A stretch of 64,000 nucleotides of DNA from positions 434,001 through 498,000 of the forward strand of contig NZ_CP035281.1 of NCBI RefSeq assembly GCF_004103735.1, read 5' to 3'. A program made the translations under genes and the position numbers. Below are positions 8,364 through 16,404 of this stretch, piece after piece (within the stretch, counting starts at the first letter, position 1; the number at the start of each line of letters is the position of its first letter). The notes beneath the pieces are model-generated. The model was not told where the DNA came from. It saw only the letters and a program-made list of their open reading frames with translations, and did no database searches. The stretch comes from Aminipila luticellarii. GTDB lineage: Bacteria > Bacillota > Clostridia > Peptostreptococcales > Anaerovoracaceae.

Positions 8364-10096
8364 GAAAAGGCACCTCCTGTCTGATTATAGTCTACAAGCA
8401 GATCCATGGTGTCGCACAGGTTCAATGCACCGTAGCCCCACACCGGATTTCGGAACGTGAGAAGAGGAGGCCTTTCGGCTCCTTTCCATAAAAAGGCCTT
8501 GATTCGCTGACCGTAAAGGAGAGGGTCATTGCCCTGTATAAGTCCCCATTCCATCATCAGAGCCGCAGAACCGGTCACAAAAGGCGCCGCTACACTGGTG
8601 CCGGTAAACCGGTCATATCCGCCTCCGGCTCTGGTGGTCAGAATATTTACGGCAGGTGCGACTAAATCCGGTTTCATAAAGTTCAGATTTCTCAAAGTAC
8701 CCTGCCCGGAAAAATCCGCGATACTGTTCAGGGAGGAATTGTAACCGCCCACAGAAATAACCCGGTTGGCGGTGGCGGGGATGGTAATGGTGTTTAATAT
8801 AATCGGACGCAGGAAGCTCGTATACTGGGTGACTTCCTCCAAGGTGGGGAGCCAGATATCAAATAATCCACCGGTGATGTCGTTCCCTCTCACCACGAGG
8901 CTCCACAAGCCAGCCGATATGGGCTTGCTGACACCCCTGAATAAAATATAGATTTCCTGTAAGCTGTTGTAATGAGTAGGCTGACCGTACAAAACAGCAA
9001 CCAGTACATCATCTAAAGTAAAGCGGGTGACCCGTTGAAGAGGAGAAATTTCTCCTGTGGATCGTCCGCTGGGCGAAATGATTTCAAAGGTCATAGTGTC
9101 TACGAAATCCTTCCAGATGGTCATATAAAGCCGGGGAATGTTATCGGAAATAGAAAATTCCACCGTATCTACCGCACCTTGGAGCAAAAAATTACTGTAG
9201 TGGTGGCCGGCTGTGCCTTCGTTGCCGGAAGCAACGCAAATACAAGATCTCCATCGATCCGATACACTGTCGATATAACTTTCAAATAAAGAATTTCCAT
9301 CGTGGGAGCCATTATTGGTGCCGTAGCTGATATTCATCACAACCGGCATATTCACCTGCTGAGCTTTGTCGGAAATATATTTGACAGCCCGCATGATTTC
9401 TGTTGTTCTGGTGAAAGACGTATTGCTGCCGGTGTGGCCCAGCTTCACGATAATCAGAGAAGCATTGGGAGCCACTCCCTTTTCTACCGCATCAGAAGAC
9501 CTGCCGTTTCCTGCGGCAACGCCGGCAACCGCTGTGCCGTGGCCGGCCATATCTATGCTGGGGACATATTCGTAGGGTGAATCGCTGGCCAGTGCTTCAT
9601 CAATTTGAGCTTTTGTAAACTCAGAACCATTTCTGAAGCCTTCCGGCGGATTTCCGTCCACTGTCTGATCCCACAGAAACAAAATCCGGGTCGTTCCATC
9701 CGGATTTTGAAAATCGGCATGGGTGTAATCGATTCCTGAATCAATGATTCCGATGGCGACACCGTTCCCGGTGAGCCCAAAAGAGGTGGGGCGCTGAACC
9801 GGAGAAATACAGGAATTGTTCAATTCTTCCCGTAAAAAATAGGTCAGGTTTTTAGGCAATTCTACATATTCTATTTCATCATAGGTGTAAAGTCTTTCCA
9901 GGTTGCCCAGAGTAATGGTCAAAATAGCGTAGTTGGGATCCAGTATTTCCACAAAAGCCCCCAGTGCCGCTCCTACAGCCATTACGTCTCCGCTGTATTT
10001 TACAATAACCTCCATAAGGTCCTCATCACTGGATACATCTGATTCAAATCGCGTAAGCTGATCAATTGGAATAAATGGTGAGTGGATCATAGACAT
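8360..10096 (-). CDS. S8 family subtilisin-like protease, Csp-type germination protease (first of three)
   Basis: 578 residues from ATG 10096, or 576 from ATG 10090; the latter has the better spacing to AAGAAGG. The triad is Asp119 (GIIDSGIDY), His186 (GHGTAVAG) and Ser501 (GTSVAAP), all present. It is the most divergent of the three and the first in the operon, starting only about 50 bp from the divergent sleC gene. In Clostridioides difficile the CspA and CspC members have lost catalytic residues, whereas those of Clostridium perfringens keep them; this locus is of the second kind. All three can therefore be active proteases, and none looks like a pure germinant-receptor pseudoprotease. Confidence 0.85.
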   Translation of the reverse strand: MSMIHSPFIPIDQLTRFESDVSSDEDLMEVIVKYSGDVMAVGAALGAFVEILDPNYAILTITLGNLERLYTYDEIEYVELPKNLTYFLREELNNSCISPVQRPTSFGLTGNGVAIGIIDSGIDYTHADFQNPDGTTRILFLWDQTVDGNPPEGFRNGSEFTKAQIDEALASDSPYEYVPSIDMAGHGTAVAGVAAGNGRSSDAVEKGVAPNASLIIVKLGHTGSNTSFTRTTEIMRAVKYISDKAQQVNMPVVMNISYGTNNGSHDGNSLFESYIDSVSDRWRSCICVASGNEGTAGHHYSNFLLQGAVDTVEFSISDNIPRLYMTIWKDFVDTMTFEIISPSGRSTGEISPLQRVTRFTLDDVLVAVLYGQPTHYNSLQEIYILFRGVSKPISAGLWSLVVRGNDITGGLFDIWLPTLEEVTQYTSFLRPIILNTITIPATANRVISVGGYNSSLNSIADFSGQGTLRNLNFMKPDLVAPAVNILTTRAGGGYDRFTGTSVAAPFVTGSAALMMEWGLIQGNDPLLYGQRIKAFLWKGAERPPLLTFRNPVWGYGALNLCDTMDLLVDYNQTGGAFS

Positions 10097-10147
10097 TACC
10101 TTCTTTCCTAAAGCATATACATATTATATTTGAGGAGGGTGTGAAAT

Positions 10148-11449
10148 ATGAGAAATTTTAATTATTTCAAAAACCAGATCATAGATCAAGGACAGCTTCA
10201 AGTAAACGTAAGAGAGGAAAATCAGGCGAGGCCTGTAGATAACGTTAGAGTACAAGTGGTGAGAAAGGTGGATTCTACTGTAGTAGAGGAATTGTATACG
10301 AATAGCTCGGGTCAGACGGATACCGTGGATTTAGGCGCGCCTCCGCTGGAATACTCGTTGACTCCAGAGAGCGGCAAACCTTACAGTGAGTACGATTTAT
10401 CCGTAAGCGTCGATGGATTTGAACCCATAGACATAGAAGGTGTACAAATTCTGCCTCATACTAAATCCTTTCAGAACATCCAGTTAAGGCGGACGGAGCA
10501 GACGGAGACTACCACGGAGACTATCCTGATAGACCAACATACACTTTGGGGCGTTTTTCCGCCGAAAATACCGGAGGATGAAGTAAAACCCCTGCCGGAT
10601 GCAGGCGGCTTCATTGTACTGCCGGAGCCGGTCATTCCGGAATTTGTGGTGGTTCATTTGGGGGTTCCGGAAGATACGACAGCTCAAAATGTGTGGATTC
10701 CGTTTAAGGACTATATAAAAAATGTAGCCAGCTCCGAGATTTATTCCACGTGGCCGAGGGAAACCATCATAGCTAATGTTCTGGCAATCCTGTCCTTTGT
10801 GCTGAACCGGGTCTACACGGAATGGTATCGGGGAAAAGGTTTTAATTTCACGATTACCAATTCAACCGCTTATGATCAGGCATTTTTTTACGGAAGAAAC
10901 ATTTTTCAGGAAATATCAGATGTGGTAGATGATATCTTTACTACCTATATAACAAGGCCGGGTATTCGTCAGCCTTTGTTCACCCAATTTTGTGACGGTG
11001 TGAGAACTGTGTGTACAAAGGGAATGCCCCAATGGGGCTCCAAAGATTTGGGCGATCAGGGCTACGATCATTTGAGCATTCTCCGGAACTTTTACGGGTA
11101 TGATATTTTCCTGCAGCAGGCGGAGAAAGTGGAAGGGGTTCCGGTATCCTTCCCGGGAGAAACCCTCGTTTTAGGCTCCTCCGGTCCGGCGGTGCGAACC
11201 ATTCAGACTCAGCTCAACACCATCTCAGATACATATTCGGCTATAAACAAGGTTCGGGTGGACGGTGCATACGGTCAGGAAACAGCAGATGCCGTATCCG
11301 CTTTCCAACGGATATTCAATATGCCTGTATCCGGTGTGGTGGACTTCGCTACATGGTATCGGATTTCAAACATTTACGTGGCCATTACCCGAATTGCGGA
11401 GCTGTCCGTACAGCGAATTCATAACATAAATGAACCGTATAGATACTAA
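10148..11449 (+). CDS. sleC: Spore cortex-lytic enzyme SleC
   Basis: 433 residues, about the length of clostridial SleC. Three parts can be seen: an N-terminal beta-rich carboxypeptidase-regulatory-like pro-region (about 15-112), a SpoIID/lytic-transglycosylase-like core (about 165-325), and a C-terminal peptidoglycan-binding domain (about 340-415, LGSSGPAVRTIQTQL...DGAYGQETADAV). In the core, Glu197 in NVASSEIYSTWP is the likely catalytic acid, and GMPQWGSKDLGDQGYDHLSIL parallels the GMSQYGANGMAQ segment of SpoIID. It degrades spore cortex peptidoglycan in germination after removal of its pro-region by a Csp protease. The divergent position next to three Csp genes supports the call strongly. 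It starts at ATG after GGAGGG. Confidence 0.88.
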   Translation: MRNFNYFKNQIIDQGQLQVNVREENQARPVDNVRVQVVRKVDSTVVEELYTNSSGQTDTVDLGAPPLEYSLTPESGKPYSEYDLSVSVDGFEPIDIEGVQILPHTKSFQNIQLRRTEQTETTTETILIDQHTLWGVFPPKIPEDEVKPLPDAGGFIVLPEPVIPEFVVVHLGVPEDTTAQNVWIPFKDYIKNVASSEIYSTWPRETIIANVLAILSFVLNRVYTEWYRGKGFNFTITNSTAYDQAFFYGRNIFQEISDVVDDIFTTYITRPGIRQPLFTQFCDGVRTVCTKGMPQWGSKDLGDQGYDHLSILRNFYGYDIFLQQAEKVEGVPVSFPGETLVLGSSGPAVRTIQTQLNTISDTYSAINKVRVDGAYGQETADAVSAFQRIFNMPVSGVVDFATWYRISNIYVAITRIAELSVQRIHNINEPYRY

Positions 11450-11467
11450 ATAGATATGAAATGTATG

Positions 11468-11516
11468 AAAAAACAGGAACAAGGAGCGGAATGGCGCTCA
11501 AGTTTCTGTTTTTTTA
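11468..11516 (+). terminator. Terminator of sleC
   Basis: AAAAAACAG and CTGTTTTTT form the outer stem, with an inner GAGCG/CGCTC stem, and the hairpin ends in a T run. Confidence 0.75.
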
Positions 11517-11540
11517 GTGTATTCCGCTTGTTCTTAGGGT

Positions 11541-11568
11541 TTTACGCAGGAATAGTTTATGGTATAAT
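11541..11568 (+). promoter_or_regulatory. Promoter for agrA-agrC
   Basis: TTTACG and TATAAT are 16 bp apart, and the -10 box is preceded by TGG (extended -10). It lies about 50 bp before the agrA start codon. Confidence 0.5.
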
Positions 11569-11619
11569 TTACCTCATAAGGAAAATAAGCAGTTTTTTTG
11601 AAGTAGATAGAGGATAGCA

Positions 11620-12372
11620 ATGATAAAGATTATGGTTGTAGAAGATTCTGAAAAAGATGCGTTACTTTATAAAAATGTTTTAAATAAGATACAGGGCGTT
11701 GAAGTTTATTATGCTTTATCTGGTGAAGAAGCTTTGGGGATCGCCCAGCGGGAACATTTTGATATCTTTGTATTGGATATAGAACTGCCCGGTATCAGCG
11801 GACTTCAACTGGCAGGAAAGCTAAGGGCTATGCCGGAATACGTCCTGACGCTGATCATGTTCATCACAGGCTATACACAAAATCAGCTGGAGGCCTTTAA
11901 GCGGTTTCATTGTTATGACTACATTATAAAGCCGTTTAATTCCAGAGAGTTTCGCAAAAAGATCGTCACGCTGATCAAGAACGTGAATGTGGAAAAACAG
12001 ACCAAACAGCGGATTAAGGTGATTTTATATCCCGATATAAACAGTGAGGTCCTGATTCCGGTAGATCAGATTACTTATGCAGAGGTCGTGCACAGACGCT
12101 GCTTTCTCCATACGGATTTGCAGGAGGAACCTTTCGAGAGCAATACAATCATATTGAAAGAACTTATAGCAGAGGTGGACGAGCCTTACTTTCTTCAATG
12201 CAATAAATCCTATGCGGTCAATGTCAACAAAATAAAGACAATAGAACGGGTCAATTACAGGCTTTGGAAAATTGTACTGCGGGATTCGGAAAACCAGCTA
12301 TTTGTGAGCAGCAAGTTTTATGATGCAATTGATGAACAAATCAGAGTAGGCGTTGTAGACGAGAAAGGGTAA
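11620..12372 (+). CDS. agrA: LytTR-family response regulator, AgrA-like
   Basis: 250 residues: a receiver domain (1-120) with phospho-acceptor Asp53 in FVLDIELPG, and a C-terminal LytTR DNA-binding domain (about 150-245). This is the architecture of AgrA, ComE and VirR, which bind direct repeats upstream of quorum-sensing promoters. It is followed after three bases by the AgrC-like kinase, and agrB-agrD face it from the right, so it is the response regulator of this agr system. The likely target is the palindrome at 14437-14507. The order regulator-then-kinase and the convergent layout differ from the staphylococcal agrBDCA operon. No ribosome binding site stronger than GAGGATAG is visible. 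Confidence 0.85.
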   Translation: MIKIMVVEDSEKDALLYKNVLNKIQGVEVYYALSGEEALGIAQREHFDIFVLDIELPGISGLQLAGKLRAMPEYVLTLIMFITGYTQNQLEAFKRFHCYDYIIKPFNSREFRKKIVTLIKNVNVEKQTKQRIKVILYPDINSEVLIPVDQITYAEVVHRRCFLHTDLQEEPFESNTIILKELIAEVDEPYFLQCNKSYAVNVNKIKTIERVNYRLWKIVLRDSENQLFVSSKFYDAIDEQIRVGVVDEKG

Positions 12373-12375
12373 AAA

Positions 12376-13647
12376 ATGAGCTTTACACAAGATATATTCG
12401 GATCTGCTATTGAATTTTTGAATACTGTGATTTTAATGAGTCTGTTTAGTCCGGACTATTTTAAAAATAAGTTTAAGTTGATAGTGTCTATGCTTATTAT
12501 ATCGATAATAGTGGGGTTAATAGATTTAACAGAATTACCATTTACGTCCTTACTGATTTATCTAATAATATTTATAACTTTGAAGGTAGCAGTTAAAAGA
12601 GACATATTCAATATATTATTTGAATTCATTTTTGCAACAGCAATGATTATCTTAATTGAACATGTGCTACTAATCGTGTTTTATAGAATAGAGGGGATGG
12701 AGTCATTAGAATTTATTAATAGGTGTGCTCAACTCTTAATTACATCTATAATATGTAGTATCATAGGCTTAAATTATAAATTGAGGCTAAAGATAAGGCT
12801 ATTTTATGAAGAATATCAAGAAGAATTTTACTTGATTTCTGTAACATTATTTTGCTTTAGTATGATTGAAATGTTTTTTTGGAAGAGTGACAATGAAGTC
12901 GTTTTCAGTGAATCTACAATAATTTCAGCTTATACTACAATATGGTTTCTGTTTTGTTTGTATTTATTAAGAAAGTTGATAGAAAATAAGAAACAGAAAG
13001 AAAATATTCGACTGCATGAGCAGTATATGGAAACGACAGAAAATCTGCTGAACGGATTGTATAGCGATAAACACGATTTTAATAAGCATTTGCAGGCTAT
13101 CCAGAGCCTGTGCCAATTTGAAGAGCCTTCCAAGGCGGTTCGGGAAATCGAGCTGTATATTGAGGAATTAAAAACGAAGGAACAAAATAAAAGGAAAAGT
13201 AGCGTGTCGGCTAACACTGGAAACGGTGTTGTGAATGCCCTATTGTATTCCAAGACCAGAGAAGCGGAAAAAAGGCAGATACAGTTATACTATGTTCCCA
13301 GCGGTGTTTTTCCGGATTTTCCCTGCGAGCAGTATGAACTGGTTCAGATCCTTGGAAACCTGTTGGACAATGCGTTTGAATATGTGGAAGGGTTGGAACG
13401 GGAGCAGCGAAGTGTTATGCTGTCCATCAGTGAATGGGAAAATAAAAAGAAAATTGAAGTGAGAAATACTTATCAGCGAAAGAAGGGCAAAGAGATAAGT
13501 ATTTCTCAAGATAAGAACTATAGTACGAAATCGGGTGAACGACGAGGGTATGGATTACAAAATGTAAGAGCTGTCACCCAGAAGTATCACGGAAAATTCA
13601 ATATTTTCCAAGAAGATAACGAATTTATAGTGGAAGTCTTATTTTAG
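12376..13647 (+). CDS. agrC: GHKL-type sensor histidine kinase, AgrC-like
   Basis: 423 residues. The N-terminal ~200 residues form six or so membrane helices (the peptide sensor). A linker helix follows, then the phospho-acceptor box YSDKHDFNKHLQAI (His233) and a GHKL ATPase domain with the N box (LVQILGNLLDNAFEY) and G box (ERRGYGLQNV). This is the AgrC arrangement: it senses a cyclic peptide and phosphorylates the adjacent AgrA-like regulator. The first ~600 bp are visibly more AT-rich than the kinase half. Its last nine bases overlap the 3' end of agrD on the other strand. Confidence 0.85.
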   Translation: MSFTQDIFGSAIEFLNTVILMSLFSPDYFKNKFKLIVSMLIISIIVGLIDLTELPFTSLLIYLIIFITLKVAVKRDIFNILFEFIFATAMIILIEHVLLIVFYRIEGMESLEFINRCAQLLITSIICSIIGLNYKLRLKIRLFYEEYQEEFYLISVTLFCFSMIEMFFWKSDNEVVFSESTIISAYTTIWFLFCLYLLRKLIENKKQKENIRLHEQYMETTENLLNGLYSDKHDFNKHLQAIQSLCQFEEPSKAVREIELYIEELKTKEQNKRKSSVSANTGNGVVNALLYSKTREAEKRQIQLYYVPSGVFPDFPCEQYELVQILGNLLDNAFEYVEGLEREQRSVMLSISEWENKKKIEVRNTYQRKKGKEISISQDKNYSTKSGERRGYGLQNVRAVTQKYHGKFNIFQEDNEFIVEVLF

Positions 13648-13773
13648 CAGTTCCTCCGGACAGTCCGGTTCACCGTGAAAGTTGATTGATGCAACAGAAA
13701 TAGCAGAGGTTGCAACTCCGATCAGAAATAGTGCAGTTGTACTCATTAATACGGTTTGAAGTTTCTTAAACAT
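13639..13773 (-). CDS. agrD: AgrD-like cyclic (thio)lactone autoinducer prepeptide
   Basis: A 44-residue gene. It starts MFKKLQTVLMSTTALF, an amphipathic N-terminal helix as in AgrD, and ends in GEPDCPEELLK, matching the acidic P-x-x-P-E-E-L tail that AgrB removes. In the usual alignment the ring-forming Cys lies just before an aromatic-rich tetrapeptide upstream of that tail. Here the position is Ser29 (S-I-N-F-H), and the only Cys, Cys38, is inside the tail. A lactone ring through Ser is therefore predicted, as in the Staphylococcus intermedius group peptide. Its ATG at 13773 overlaps the end of agrB by eight bases. Too short for routine gene calling. Confidence 0.85.
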   Translation of the reverse strand: MFKKLQTVLMSTTALFLIGVATSAISVASINFHGEPDCPEELLK

Positions 13774-14347
13774 TGAAATTACCATCCTTTCTTTTGTGCA
13801 ATCTTACAAATAACAACTCAATAGCATGTAAAAACAAGCCCCATATACTCATGGCGATGATCTGCTGATCTTTTATAAAAAACAGCAGCAGGAACGTAAA
13901 TATAGGGAGATAGATCAGTGAAAAGTATTTGTTCTGCAGATACTTTTTTCTGCTCTTTATAGGCCGTTTGGCAGAAGGTGCCAGCGGACAGAGACAGACG
14001 ATTAAAATGCTGAGCCCTAAAATGAAATAGTAAGCCGGCATTTTAATCGGAAGCAGCGACAGTACGCATACTGCCAGTAAAAAGTATCCCAAGCTGAACA
14101 AAAAGCACGGAACATTGGTGTTAAAATGTATGCCGCCTGTACTGAGCCGGATGGGCATCATGAACAGCATAACGATCAAAAAGGCTTGGAGCTGTCCAAT
14201 CAGAGCGAAGATACAAATTAATAAAAATGTTTTGACCAGTTCATTTTTTAAGATCGCCAGAGCATATCTTATCTTAATAATCCCCAGTTCATCTGTAACG
14301 TTACTTTCTTTCAGTTTTGAAATATAAGCTTCAGAAATACTTTTCAT
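13766..14347 (-). CDS. agrB: AgrB-like autoinducer peptide-processing membrane protease
   Basis: 193 residues with about six membrane helices and the family signature RLSTGGIHFNTNVPCFLFS, which carries the catalytic His74 and Cys81 seven residues apart. AgrB cleaves the C-terminal tail of AgrD and forms the cyclic peptide intermediate, which is then exported. It is co-transcribed with agrD, whose ATG lies inside its last codons. The start ATG at 14347 has AAGGAT upstream. It is transcribed toward agrC from a promoter at 14400-14427, next to a large palindrome. Confidence 0.92.
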   Translation of the reverse strand: MKSISEAYISKLKESNVTDELGIIKIRYALAILKNELVKTFLLICIFALIGQLQAFLIVMLFMMPIRLSTGGIHFNTNVPCFLFSLGYFLLAVCVLSLLPIKMPAYYFILGLSILIVCLCPLAPSAKRPIKSRKKYLQNKYFSLIYLPIFTFLLLFFIKDQQIIAMSIWGLFLHAIELLFVRLHKRKDGNFNV

Positions 14348-14399
14348 ATGGTTCTATCCTTTTTATATCATTACCCTTTCGATATGTGCTTTTGACATA

Positions 14400-14427
14400 A
14401 TCATATTTCTTTTCACAAAAAAATCAA
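14400..14427 (-). promoter_or_regulatory. Promoter for agrB-agrD
   Basis: Minus-strand TTGATT and TATGAT are separated by 16 bp. The -35 box starts 9 bp from the left end of the palindrome at 14437-14507. Confidence 0.6.
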
Positions 14428-14436
14428 GGGGTTCTG

Positions 14437-14507
14437 CATAAGATGTTGTCTGAGCGACATAAAATGTGCAAAAATCACATTTCATGTCGCTCAGACAACA
14501 TCTTATG
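14437..14507. promoter_or_regulatory. 71-bp near-perfect palindrome, likely AgrA-type activator site
   Basis: Two 32-base arms differ at one position only and surround a seven-base centre (CAAAAAT). The arms contain GATGTTGTCTGAGCGACAT and its complement. The element lies exactly between two divergent promoters, 9 bp from each -35 hexamer. Neither side carries a T run, so it is not a normal terminator. Binding by the local LytTR regulator is inference from position. Confidence 0.8.
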
Positions 14508-14516
14508 TAAAAAGGG

Positions 14517-14544
14517 TTGAAAAAAATCTCTGGGCAGGTATGAT
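14517..14544 (+). promoter_or_regulatory. Promoter for the two small membrane-protein genes
   Basis: TTGAAA and TATGAT are separated by 16 bp, mirroring the agrBD promoter on the other side of the palindrome. Confidence 0.6.
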
Positions 14545-14606
14545 GAAAAAAAGAACATAATGAAAACAGCCGCTTCATATATATAGGATTTGTACATGGA
14601 AAGAAG

Positions 14607-15008
14607 GTGAGTCTTTTGGCGTATTTATCTTTATATCTATCGTTATTTTATCTGATGAGCTGTCCCCTCATGGCGATTTTAAACGTAAAGGATCTGGATA
14701 ATTTGTATGCTCTTTATCCGCTGGTACAGGCATTTGCTTACATTCTATACTTACTGAAGGACATCAATGAGGAGTATGAAAACAATGGGGAGGAGAGCGA
14801 AGAAGAGGAGGAACGGATAAGGCTGGATAACCTGTTCAACGGCTTTTACATTCTATTTAGCACAGCTCTGCTGGCGGTGTCTTATATGACCAAAAGCACG
14901 ATCGTATTAAGCTTTGTATTATATCCGCTGGGTCTGAAGATTGCCTTTATCGACAGTCTCATCCTTCACCACGCCCATTATAAAGCGGCAAAAATGGAAG
15001 AAGAATAA
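14607..15008 (+). CDS. Hypothetical membrane protein, possible agr target
   Basis: 133 residues with about four hydrophobic segments and an acidic loop (EESEEEEE) in the middle. I do not recognise a family. The GTG at 14607 is inside the ribosome binding site AAGAAGGTGAG, so the TTG at 14616 (start LAYLSLY) is probably the real start, giving 130 residues. The gene is divergent from agrBD and shares the palindrome, which suggests it is switched on by the quorum-sensing system. It is followed after 42 bp by another small membrane-anchored protein. Confidence 0.65.
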   Translation: MSLLAYLSLYLSLFYLMSCPLMAILNVKDLDNLYALYPLVQAFAYILYLLKDINEEYENNGEESEEEEERIRLDNLFNGFYILFSTALLAVSYMTKSTIVLSFVLYPLGLKIAFIDSLILHHAHYKAAKMEEE

Positions 15009-15050
15009 GAAAAAATAGGGGAAACACAAGGGAAAAATAGGAGAAAGAGA

Positions 15051-15473
15051 ATGAACTTGTTAGAAAATATCAGATCTCATAAATTTATACGATTTATACT
15101 GTGTTTTTTGGTCGCTTATCTTCTGATGTGTAATCTGTTCGTCAATTCATTTTATCATTTAAAAGCCAATCAGAAAGTAGAACGGATCGTTGTGCAGACC
15201 TCTCAAAGGGAAATCAGCATCACCTCCCGGGATATTATTGAGAAGGTAAACCGGCAGTTCCATATGCAGGTATTTCCTTCCATGGGTCTGGGAGCATTGA
15301 AAGCAGATAAGAAAGAGAGCTTTAAAATAACGTTTTATAATGCCAGAGATAAAGAAGTAAAGGGGTTTAATTATAACCCTCTAAATAAAAAGCTTTATCC
15401 CGGAGAACTCCGTCTGCCGCCGGATACGCAAGTGGTAATGGATCAAATCGTATCGCCGGTAGGTGTAAAATAG
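15051..15473 (+). CDS. Hypothetical membrane-anchored protein
   Basis: 140 residues. One membrane helix near residues 13-33, then a soluble, beta-rich extracytoplasmic part. It starts at ATG after GGAGAAAGAGA. No known family is evident. It lies in the same likely operon as the preceding membrane protein, downstream of the agr-associated palindrome, and may be co-regulated. The next gene has its own promoter. Confidence 0.6.
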   Translation: MNLLENIRSHKFIRFILCFLVAYLLMCNLFVNSFYHLKANQKVERIVVQTSQREISITSRDIIEKVNRQFHMQVFPSMGLGALKADKKESFKITFYNARDKEVKGFNYNPLNKKLYPGELRLPPDTQVVMDQIVSPVGVK

Positions 15474-15507
15474 CAGGGAAGGGGTCTTCCGGGAAGAACC
15501 AAAGCAC

Positions 15508-15536
15508 TTGATTTTTTTTGTAAAAAGTGGTATCAT
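15508..15536 (+). promoter_or_regulatory. Promoter for the CYTH protein gene
   Basis: TTGATT and TATCAT with a 17-bp spacer, about 90 bp upstream of the start codon. Confidence 0.5.
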
Positions 15537-15622
15537 TACCTTTACGTGATTTGTATAGGCTTAAAAAAGCGCATATGACGACATATATTGAATGGATTAC
15601 ATTAAAGGGTAAAGGTACAAAG

Positions 15623-16270
15623 ATGGAAATTGAAATGAAATACGGCATTGGGGACAAAGAGACTGCCGCTAACATTTGGGATGACGAGTATCTTTTAAGT
15701 ATTGAAGAGTCTGACACCAGAGAAAAGGTTTTGATGAAGGCGGCATATTTTGATACGGAAGACTTTGTTCTTTCAAAGAACGACATTGCGCTGAGAGTGC
15801 GCATGGAGGGAACCAGAACCGTTGCAACTCTAAAATGGCGGGGAAAGAATGAAGGAGGGCTTCATATCAGGGAAGAGATCAATGTACCTGTAAATGATGA
15901 GTCCTATTTTAACGTGCCCGATCTTCAGATTTTTAAGGAAAGTGAAATCGGTCAGGAAGTGATTGCTTTGATCGGATTTAAAAAGCTTCACAGCATTATG
16001 GAAACGAATTTTATGAGGAATCGATTTAGAATTGATACAGGCAATGGCATCATGGAAGTTTCTTTAGATGATGGAGAGATTATCACCACCAAGGGAACAG
16101 CTCCTATTTGTGAAATTGAGATTGAGCTGTTTTCGGGAGAACAGGAAGCGCTGGAGGATGTGACCAAAACCATTGCTGAAAAATACGGCTTGCAGCCGGA
16201 GACGAAAAGCAAATATGTCAGAGGACTTTCACTCTTAGGCTTTAACAGAGGAGTAAAAGAGAACGAATAG
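15623..16270 (+). CDS. CYTH domain protein (triphosphate-tunnel metalloenzyme)
   Basis: 215 residues from ATG 15623. The CYTH signature ExExK is at the extreme N-terminus (MEIEMK, Glu2, Glu4, Lys6), which fixes the start; an upstream in-frame ATG at 15527 would add 32 residues without a ribosome binding site. Alternating charged strands (LRVRMEGTRTVATLKWRG, EIEIELFSG) form the tunnel that binds triphosphate and divalent metal. Family members hydrolyse inorganic triphosphate or thiamine triphosphate; the true substrate here is unknown. It is a single gene with its own promoter and terminator. Confidence 0.85.
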   Translation: MEIEMKYGIGDKETAANIWDDEYLLSIEESDTREKVLMKAAYFDTEDFVLSKNDIALRVRMEGTRTVATLKWRGKNEGGLHIREEINVPVNDESYFNVPDLQIFKESEIGQEVIALIGFKKLHSIMETNFMRNRFRIDTGNGIMEVSLDDGEIITTKGTAPICEIEIELFSGEQEALEDVTKTIAEKYGLQPETKSKYVRGLSLLGFNRGVKENE

Positions 16271-16304
16271 TTTTGATTTTTATTAAAAATAGGAATAAAC
16301 TAAT

Positions 16305-16332
16305 AAAATGGCTGTGTAAAGGGCCATTTTTT
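16305..16332 (+). terminator. Terminator of the CYTH gene
   Basis: AAAATGGC and GCCATTTT pair around a short loop, followed by T. Confidence 0.65.
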
Positions 16333-16404
16333 AGTTTTTCCGGAGCTTTTTGGCTGTTAAGAGGACTTTTCTAAGTTTTTTACAAGGTATTTTTGCTATA
16401 ATTC

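Noticed and set aside
14363-14578. 71-residue minus-strand frame upstream of agrB
   Set aside because: It runs through the palindrome and both promoters; the protein is low quality and has no ribosome binding site.
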